Positions 1 to 5,200 of a DNA stretch of 7,321 bases are shown one piece after another. The translations under genes were made by a program, and so were the position numbers. This DNA is from Dehalococcoidia bacterium (GTDB lineage Bacteria > Chloroflexota > Dehalococcoidia > GIF9 > AB-539-J10), in assembly GCA_030606165.1 (NCBI GenBank), contig JAUWGZ010000065.1, positions 1 to 7,321 of the forward strand, given 5' to 3'. Under the pieces are notes generated by a model. It made no database searches. It was given only the letters and a program-made list of their open reading frames with translations, and was not told the DNA's origin. Numbering within the stretch: position 1 is the stretch's first letter; each line of letters begins with the position of its first letter.

Positions 1-33
1 ACGGGGTTAGGGAGTAGAAGAGCAAGGACAAAA

Positions 34-225
34 ATGGGTATAGCCAGCAATCTGAGTTTTCCGAAGTCGCCCAGCGAGAAGAAGATGAGCAGAGAAGACG
101 CAGAAATTAGGCTTACCAAATACATGGGTGTCATCCACTTAAAATATACGTGCAGTATACCAGACTCCCAGAAAATAAAGAAAAGGAAGGGTATAAACGA
201 AATGATTTCTTTTAATCGCATTTGA
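34..225 (+). CDS. Small hypothetical ORF, possibly not a gene
   Basis: A 63-codon plus-strand ORF begins at an ATG preceded by AAGGA about six bases upstream. The frame is also open to the left window edge, so it could instead be the 3' end of a longer gene. The product is basic and polar, with no signal peptide, membrane segment or recognisable motif; the last third is rich in Lys and Ile. It converges on the next gene (minus strand), with only six bases between the two stop codons. I do not recognise a family. A chance ORF in spacer DNA is equally possible, and the short length and lack of a fold signature keep confidence low. Confidence 0.3.
   Translation: MGIASNLSFPKSPSEKKMSREDAEIRLTKYMGVIHLKYTCSIPDSQKIKKRKGINEMISFNRI
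172..198 (-). terminator. T-rich stretch downstream of the anchored secreted protein gene
   Basis: Read on the minus strand, the sequence 35-60 bases past the stop codon at 232 is pyrimidine-rich, including CCTTCCTTTTCTTTATTTT. Archaeal RNA polymerase can terminate on oligo-T tracts without a hairpin, so this is a possible terminator. The run is interrupted and overlaps the weak plus-strand ORF, so the call is tentative. Confidence 0.25.
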
Positions 226-231
226 GCATCA

Positions 232-975
232 CTAAACCTTCTTTTTAATCTCTGAAATTACGCCTGATAATCGCTTCCGGTAGCCCAACAGCAAAGCTGC
301 TACGATCACTATCGCAGCACCAATGACGATCTTGGTTAGATTGTCTCGGATGGATAGTTGAGCATTGTAATACCGATAATTCGCCCTGATGAATATCTCA
401 GTCTCGTTTCCTGTATCTGGCGTCTGCCAGGTAAGGGTAGTTCGATCTGCGATGGTCTCTCTTTCAAAGGCTTCAGTAAGGTTTCCTCGAGAAATAGTAG
501 AAACGCCGACTTTAGCTCCCTTCGGGTGGATCACGACTATCTTTGCAGACTGTGGCTCGCCAACGTCCACGCTCGTAAACAACGTATGTCTATCGGTCTT
601 TCTGGTTAGAAGTCCGCTCCAGAAGAAGCTGACATTGAACAGGTAAGGCTTGTTGACCTCATAGCCAGCTAAAAAAAGAGTTACAGTCCTCTGACCTCTC
701 TCCTCGGTTACGTCCACATCTAATTCTTGCCCCCGCGAATCAAAAGCCACAAAATCCCTCGTCTCTCCACCACGGAAATTAAAGGTATAGAGCACACTGG
801 ACTCTCTGGGGAGAATAGTAGTGGACCAAGTGCATTTAGTGCTCCCGTCTCCCTGGACATCATAGATAAAGGTACGGTCTACTGGATCAAAAGTAGGCTG
901 CTGCTGCGCAGCTACTGTGCTTATCAATGCAATGCTTACGGCTACAACCGACAGCAATACCAACATTTTTCTCAT
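232..975 (-). CDS. Secreted beta-rich protein with C-terminal membrane anchor, unknown function
   Basis: A 247-residue exported protein. The ATG at 975 is chosen because GAAGGAGAG lies at a good distance before it; a GTG at 990 is also in frame (252 residues) but that ribosome binding site would then lie inside the coding region. Residues 1-23 form a Sec signal peptide (MRKMLVLLSVVAVSIA, then ISTVAAQ near the cleavage site). The body, about residues 25-210, alternates short hydrophobic and polar stretches as in beta-sandwich domains. It has four N-glycosylation sequons (NVS, NLT, NET, NLT) and a single cysteine. A hydrophobic helix at about 215-231 is followed by a basic tail (YRKR...EIKKKV), so the protein should sit outside the cell, held by one C-terminal helix with a short cytoplasmic tail. 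Its signal peptide closely resembles that of the cysteine-repeat protein next to it. I recognise no named family; a surface or sensory role is inference. Confidence 0.85.
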   Translation of the reverse strand: MRKMLVLLSVVAVSIALISTVAAQQQPTFDPVDRTFIYDVQGDGSTKCTWSTTILPRESSVLYTFNFRGGETRDFVAFDSRGQELDVDVTEERGQRTVTLFLAGYEVNKPYLFNVSFFWSGLLTRKTDRHTLFTSVDVGEPQSAKIVVIHPKGAKVGVSTISRGNLTEAFERETIADRTTLTWQTPDTGNETEIFIRANYRYYNAQLSIRDNLTKIVIGAAIVIVAALLLGYRKRLSGVISEIKKKV

Positions 976-1006
976 TTTTCTCTCCTTCACTCCTTCCTTC
1001 TATCCC

Positions 1007-1015
1007 TTTATAAAA
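1007..1015 (-). promoter_or_regulatory. Candidate TATA box for the anchored secreted protein gene
   Basis: The minus strand reads TTTTATAAA here, 32-40 bases before the ATG at 975. A start site about 25 bases downstream would fall close to the ribosome binding site and give a very short leader. A second A/T-rich candidate (AAATATATT, about 1059-1067) would give a leader of about 60 bases. Sequence alone does not decide between them. Confidence 0.4.
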
Positions 1016-1075
1016 CTTTCGATTTTTTCCTCATGCTGAAATCATCAATAATATTTAAAATATATTTACCGTCGA

Positions 1076-1192
1076 GATCGCGGAGAGCGCTGAGATGATG
1101 AAAAAAGAGAACGTCAAAGTCCTGAAGGACGGCGCTCACCGAGTGGTAAACGATTTTCCTGACTCTCTGCGTTCTCTGCGGACTCCGCGGTA
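1076..1192. repeat. Imperfect inverted repeat of the CGCGGAG/GCAGAG type
   Basis: The left arm at 1076-1095 (plus: GATCGCGGAGAGCGCTGAGA) and the right arm at 1173-1192 (minus: TACCGCGGAGTCCGCAGAGA) match at 15 of 20 positions. The right side continues on the minus strand into a further GAACGCAGAGAG unit, so the motif is itself repeated. The roughly 77 bases between the arms contain a 32-codon plus ORF (1095-1193) that I do not regard as a gene. Degenerate arrays of the form GCGGAG-ACGCAGAG are widespread intergenic repeats in many environmental genomes; that this is one of them is inference from appearance. Confidence 0.5.
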
Positions 1193-1204
1193 AATGAAAA
1201 TTAA

Positions 1205-1240
1205 GAGAATAAAAAATAAAAAAAAAATAAAATTTTTGTT
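1205..1240 (-). terminator. Oligo-T terminator after the cysteine-repeat gene
   Basis: On the minus strand, starting about 30 bases past the stop at 1272, there is a nearly unbroken T-rich run (AAATTTTATTTTTTTTTT, then ATTTTTTATT). There is no stable hairpin before it. Such T tracts are the usual intrinsic termination signal of archaeal RNA polymerase. The position right behind the stop codon supports the call. Confidence 0.6.
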
Positions 1241-1271
1241 TTTTACCTCACTTCTCCCTTAGTACTTCACT

Positions 1272-1961
1272 TTAGCTTGCACTTGGGCAGCTCTCCAACC
1301 ATGGGCATAAAGCACCTGTTGGGCAACTGATACCAGTTGGGCATAAAGTGGTCGTTACACCAGTTGTTGTTGCTGGTGGCGGAGTTGGTGTTGGTGTTGG
1401 TGTTGGTGTTGGAGCTGCTGCGCAAGAGAGATAAAAAGCACCAGGGCAATAACTACCAGTTGGGCATCCAGCAGCAGTTGGGCATCCAGCCCCTGTTGTG
1501 CAGCCACCGCTAGTTACGCATGCAGCAACAGTCATGCAGGTAGTACCAGTCATGCAAACACCAGCAGTTGTGCAGGCAGCACCAGTTAGGCAGGTATTAC
1601 CAGTTGTGCAGGTAGCACCAGTTGTGCAGCCAGCACCAGTTGGGCAGGCACCAGCATTAGTTGCGCAGGTAGCAGCAGTTGGGCAGAGAGCACCAGTTTG
1701 GCAGGCAACAGCAGTTTGGCATACACCAGAAGTTTCGCATGTAGCACCAGTTGCGCAGCCAGTACCAGTTGGGCAGGTAGCACCAGTTAGGCAGCCACCA
1801 GCAGCATTAGTTGCGCAGGTAGAACCAGTTGGGCAAGTAGCACCAGTTGGGCAGAAAGCACCAGTAGGAACTGCGAGAGTTGTCGGCATCTGAGCGGATA
1901 CAGTGCTTATCAATGCAAGGCTTACAGCTATCACCGAGAGCAATACTAACATTTTTTTCAT
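1272..1961 (-). CDS. Secreted cysteine-hexad repeat protein, unknown function
   Basis: A 229-residue exported protein. The ATG at 1961 is chosen because a perfect AGGAGGTGA lies upstream at 1973-1981; the GTG at 1976 is in frame but overlaps that site. Residues 1-23 form a signal peptide (MKKMLVLLSVIAVS, then ISTVSAQ). The mature part has 28 cysteines. In the main block (residues about 37-180) there are 24, and 20 of the 23 intervals are exactly six residues. The unit is C-x-T-G/A/S/N/V-x-x, with Thr at +2 in 22 of 24 units. Two units are lengthened (CATNAAGG, CATNAGA). A (PT)n linker at about 184-195 leads to a second four-cysteine block at the C-terminus. There is no anchor. Cysteines every six residues with small residues midway recall the disulfide-laddered beta-solenoid of Tenebrio-type insect antifreeze proteins; this is a structural analogy, not a homology claim. 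A surface, adhesive or protective role is inference. Confidence 0.85.
   Translation of the reverse strand: MKKMLVLLSVIAVSLALISTVSAQMPTTLAVPTGAFCPTGATCPTGSTCATNAAGGCLTGATCPTGTGCATGATCETSGVCQTAVACQTGALCPTAATCATNAGACPTGAGCTTGATCTTGNTCLTGAACTTAGVCMTGTTCMTVAACVTSGGCTTGAGCPTAAGCPTGSYCPGAFYLSCAAAPTPTPTPTPTPPPATTTGVTTTLCPTGISCPTGALCPWLESCPSAS
1381..1413. repeat. Hexanucleotide microsatellite coding the Pro-Thr linker
   Basis: Plus-strand GTTGGT units repeat about five times in tandem. In the cysteine-repeat gene this reads as alternating Pro and Thr codons. Because the unit is six bases, slippage would lengthen or shorten the linker by whole Pro-Thr pairs without breaking the frame. Confidence 0.75.
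1440..1865. repeat. Degenerate 18-bp tandem repeat tract coding the cysteine hexads
   Basis: About 24 imperfect copies of an 18-bp unit, plus-strand form close to GTAGCACCAGTTGGGCAG, lie head to tail. Each copy codes one C-x-T-G-x-x hexad on the minus strand. The variation falls mainly at the codons for the variable residues, as expected of a coding repeat kept under selection. The repetitiveness also opens shadow reading frames on the plus strand, which are not genes. Confidence 0.85.
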
Positions 1962-1973
1962 TTTTTTCGTTTT

Positions 1974-1981
1974 CACCTCCT
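1974..1981 (-). promoter_or_regulatory. Strong ribosome binding site of the cysteine-repeat gene
   Basis: The minus strand reads AGGAGGTG(A), a near-perfect complement to an archaeal 16S rRNA 3' end, about 11-13 bases before the ATG at 1961. It overlaps the upstream in-frame GTG at 1976 and so decides the start. Confidence 0.7.
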
Positions 1982-2002
1982 ATTTTTTTTTATTTTTTGC
2001 AC

Positions 2003-2030
2003 GCCGAAATTATTCTTTATCCTTTTCGGC
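2003..2030. promoter_or_regulatory. Inverted repeat in the leader of the cysteine-repeat gene
   Basis: GCCGAAA at 2003-2009 and TTTCGGC at 2024-2030 form a perfect 7-bp stem with a 14-base loop. It lies between the inferred transcription start (near 2061) and the ribosome binding site, so it could fold in the 5' leader or bind a protein. The homologous leader at 6497-6560 lacks it, so it is specific to this copy. Confidence 0.4.
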
Positions 2031-2048
2031 ACAATAGCTATTTCAGCT

Positions 2049-2134
2049 ATTTTTATACTGCGTTATTTTAATTATCAAAGGGATATAAAAAGGAATGGGG
2101 TTTTTAGGTAAGGAACATAGATAAGAACCTTAGT
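2049..2134 (-). promoter_or_regulatory. Promoter of the cysteine-repeat gene with tandem operator-like repeats
   Basis: Reading the minus strand: two direct repeats, GTTCTTATCTA (2118-2128) and GTTCCTTACCTA (2105-2116), are spaced 13 bp apart. They are followed by AAAAACC and then a TATA box, CTTTTTATATCC (2081-2092). About 25 bases after the TATA centre comes GCAGTATAAAAAT (2049-2061), where the transcript should begin. Every one of these elements recurs in the same order and similar spacing at 6543-6622. That conservation is the main evidence that they are functional. The tandem repeats lie just upstream of the TATA box, a position suited to an activator. Confidence 0.65.
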
Positions 2135-2141
2135 TCAAAAG

Positions 2142-2154
2142 CCCTTTACAAGGG
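2142..2154. terminator. Small hairpin downstream of the large enzyme gene
   Basis: CCCTT and AAGGG form a perfect 5-bp stem around TAC, about 80-90 bases past the stop at 2234 in the minus direction. The tract that follows is only weakly T-rich, so this is at best a poor terminator. It does sit between the large gene and the next promoter, where a terminator would be expected. Confidence 0.25.
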
Positions 2155-2233
2155 GGTTTCAGCTATGCTATGATAAGATTGGTAACGAGAGCGAGCTGCC
2201 TGAACCAAAGCCAGCGTTAGCAATAAGTTTTTG

Positions 2234-5200
2234 TTATTTATCATTGGGTTGTCTTTGTTGTGCCCACTCGTGCAGAAAGATGTGTCCGAAAGTAATGCAA
2301 TTGACTGTCTCCTTTGTAGCGCTGTAAGTGTTGGCATCACCTTCAAACCACGGATCGCGGCTGCCAGTGCGGAAGAGGCGTGTCGCCCACTCCAGGTAAT
2401 CGTCCTCGCCGCTGATGCGGTGGGCGTATGCCATCGCATCGGCTCCCAGCAACAGCCAGTTACATATGGACGGGTCGTTGTTGTCATTATCCTCCCCCGG
2501 GATGTCTGTCCGCCCGTCGAACCACCACTCGTAGGGGTAAGCAGCGCGAGGGCCAGTGTCTATCGGCGTGAGATTGAGCCAAGCGTAAGTGTTCAGCCAA
2601 TCAGCGTATGCCAAAAAAGAGTCCTCCGCATCGTAGGTGTCGGACAGGCTGAACTCGCTGCGCATCTCTAAATAGTTTGCCAGGGCGCGCAGGTACATGT
2701 TCAGCATCCAGGGACGCATCATCTGGTCCTCGCCAGTATTGCCGTTAATGTAAGGTTGATCGCTTGCTCTTGCCCAATCCACCACAGCGTCAGCCACTTC
2801 CAGGTAGCGTGGGTCCGCCGTGGCACGATATGCCACAACAGCAATGGACAGGGCGTTGGCGGCAGGGCGAGAGCCGGCATCGTACATGCCCTCGCCCAGA
2901 GCGTAGCCCATGCCGTTGGATTCACCGGGTGGAAAAAAGTTACACAAGTGCTCATCGTTGTGCAGCCGGTATTCAATGCAGTCAGCCAGTTCCAGAGCGG
3001 ACTCGTAAGCCTTCTCGTAGCCAGTGAGATAGTAGGTGAGAAGCATCCCGGTCATCCCGTAGGCGGTATCGGGATGGGTGCCGCCGTAGTTGCGGTGTGG
3101 GTTGGTGAAACCAGCCTCATCGTGGTAACTGTGACCAAAGGCGATGCCGTCGCCCCAATGGCGTGGGCTGTGGAGGTTGTGCAGGATGTCCACATCAGCA
3201 AAGTGCCGGTCGGCAGCCTCAGCTAATCCGAACCAGCGGGAGTCGCCGCCCCTCGCCCACTGAAGCCACATGCCGTAGTCGCTGTCATACTTGAGATTAA
3301 GCGGTGCGACCCCGTAGCCTTCATAGTCAATCGGCCAGTCCCCATAGTCGAAAATGCCATAGAAATCGGTGTTTTCAATAGCCACAAGCAGATTTGGATA
3401 CCAATCCATCCATTCCTCATAGTCAGGCGAGGTGGTGAGTTGATAATCCACGTAGTGCTCATGGTCTGGCAAGTCCGCAAAGTTTCGCACAGCGGTGAGC
3501 CCAAAAGCTCCACTCTTCACGTACCATTCCACAGGAGCGTGGGCGAATAATGGGTCGCTGAAAGTTCTGACATGTGCTGGCACACCACCTGTGTCGCGCG
3601 GGTAGAGCAAAATCTCATGGGTTTTATGCTCTCCTGCTCGCAGGTTGAAGCTGTAACCGACAGGACCAAACTCATCAGGGAAGAGTCCAATTTCCAATGT
3701 CCCCGTGGGCGTAGCACGCAGCGCTTTTGGGAAATTCTGCCAGAAGTCGCGCACGCCGACGGTCCAGGAGCCATTGTCGCCCGTGACGCTCAGCCAGCCG
3801 GCCGCGTGGTCGCCGCTGTCCACGGGCACTACGCCCAGGGTGGTGCGGTAGCCCCGATAGGAGACGTAGGACTGCATGCGGGGACAGGTGTCCTGAGGGT
3901 TGCCAAACCAGTCGGTCAGCGTGGGGTAGCGGTTCCAATGGTCGGTGCCGCTGGAGTCCTGATAGAGCAGCAGGTCGTCTGTCAGGCTGCCGCTGGCTGG
4001 CGTGCCTTCACCAGCGGTCTGGTAGGTGAGGCTGCCGCCCAGGTCGGTGGACAGCACCAGCGACAGGTCGGCCACGTCCACGCTGCCGCCGGAACCGATA
4101 TCGTAGCAGTCCAGTTGCCCATACTCGACCAATGGGCTTGGGTTGTTGTTCTCGACAGTGTGAAAGAGGCGGACGACAGGCTGGCCGGCGTAGAACCAGT
4201 AGCGACTGGTGTAATGGAGCAGCGGTGCGTTACCTGCATCGCGGTAGGTCCCTTTGACGCACACCGAGGCGCGCATAGGGCCTTCTAGCGCCACGGTGAC
4301 GGTGACCGGGCCGGTGGTGGTATAGACCGCGCTGCCGGAGTCCACTGCCCGCCCAAACAGCGGTGCGGCCAGGTGGGGTGCTGTCAGGCCACCATCGGTC
4401 TTGCTCAGGGAGAAGAGGGCCGCGCCGGTTTCTATGGTGATGGCGTAAGTCCCATCGGTCACGGTGAGCGTGGGAAAGGTCGGTGTCGCACCGCTGCTAT
4501 CCGCCATGCGGTAAGTGACTGCGCCGTTTGCAGGCACATCGGCTTGGAAGTCCAGGAGGAGCCAGCGCACTGGTTTACTGGGGTCATCGGGGGCACCGCC
4601 CCAACGGGCTAGGGATGTGAACTGGGCCGGAACAGGCAGGCAGGAGCCGTCCAACAGGCGCAGGGCCGAGAGATCAGTCAGGCTGACATCGCGGGGGATG
4701 GGCACGCCAGAGGTGACTGGCTCGTCGGTGCGGGGGGCATTCAGGGTGTTGGTCACAACCAGTGTCACGTCCAGGCCGGTCGGCGGTGGCGGGGGAAGTG
4801 GTGATGACCGTGTAGTCGCACTGGCTATATTAGATAGATCGGATATATTTGGCACCTCATCCGAGGTCTTGATGGCAAAATAATAAGTAGTTGAGGGATT
4901 TAACCCAGTTACAATCATACTCTGAGTTGTTCCTGATGTAGAGGGAGAAGGTACTCCTATAACTTGAGCGGCACTATCCCAGTTAGCCTTTGTGATCATT
5001 GAGGTTGAGCAGCGGATATCATAAGTTGAGGCGATGCCAACATGACCATCATCTCCTGGGGCGGTCCAGCTCAGCTTTATCGAGTCTTGGGTTGGATTAG
5101 AGGCAAACAGATCAGTTATCGCAGCAGGTGGGGTGGTGTCCGGCGGTGGCAGGGGGGAGTAGCCCTTAAAACGGTGGTAAAAGACATTGAGTAGGGGAAC

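Noticed and set aside
727..1098. Plus-strand 123-codon ORF
   Set aside because: It overlaps the well-supported secreted protein gene and its promoter in antisense. The translation is low complexity near the end.
1095..1193. 32-codon plus-strand ORF between the inverted repeat arms
   Set aside because: It begins and ends inside the repeat arms and codes a repeat-derived tail (SLRSLRTPR). It has no ribosome binding site and is better explained as part of the repeat.
1440..1865. Possible CRISPR array
   Set aside because: Repeat units are 18 bp, contiguous and degenerate with no unique spacers, and they translate into a regular peptide repeat.
1498..1893. Plus-strand 131-codon ORF rich in Val, Ala, Pro and Gln
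   Set aside because: It is the antisense shadow of the 18-bp repeat tract, which is open in several frames because of its periodicity. It has no ribosome binding site or fold signature.
3572..4288. Plus-strand 238-codon ORF
   Set aside because: It lies antisense to the GC-rich lyase region, where stop codons are rare on the opposite strand, and the translation shows no domain.
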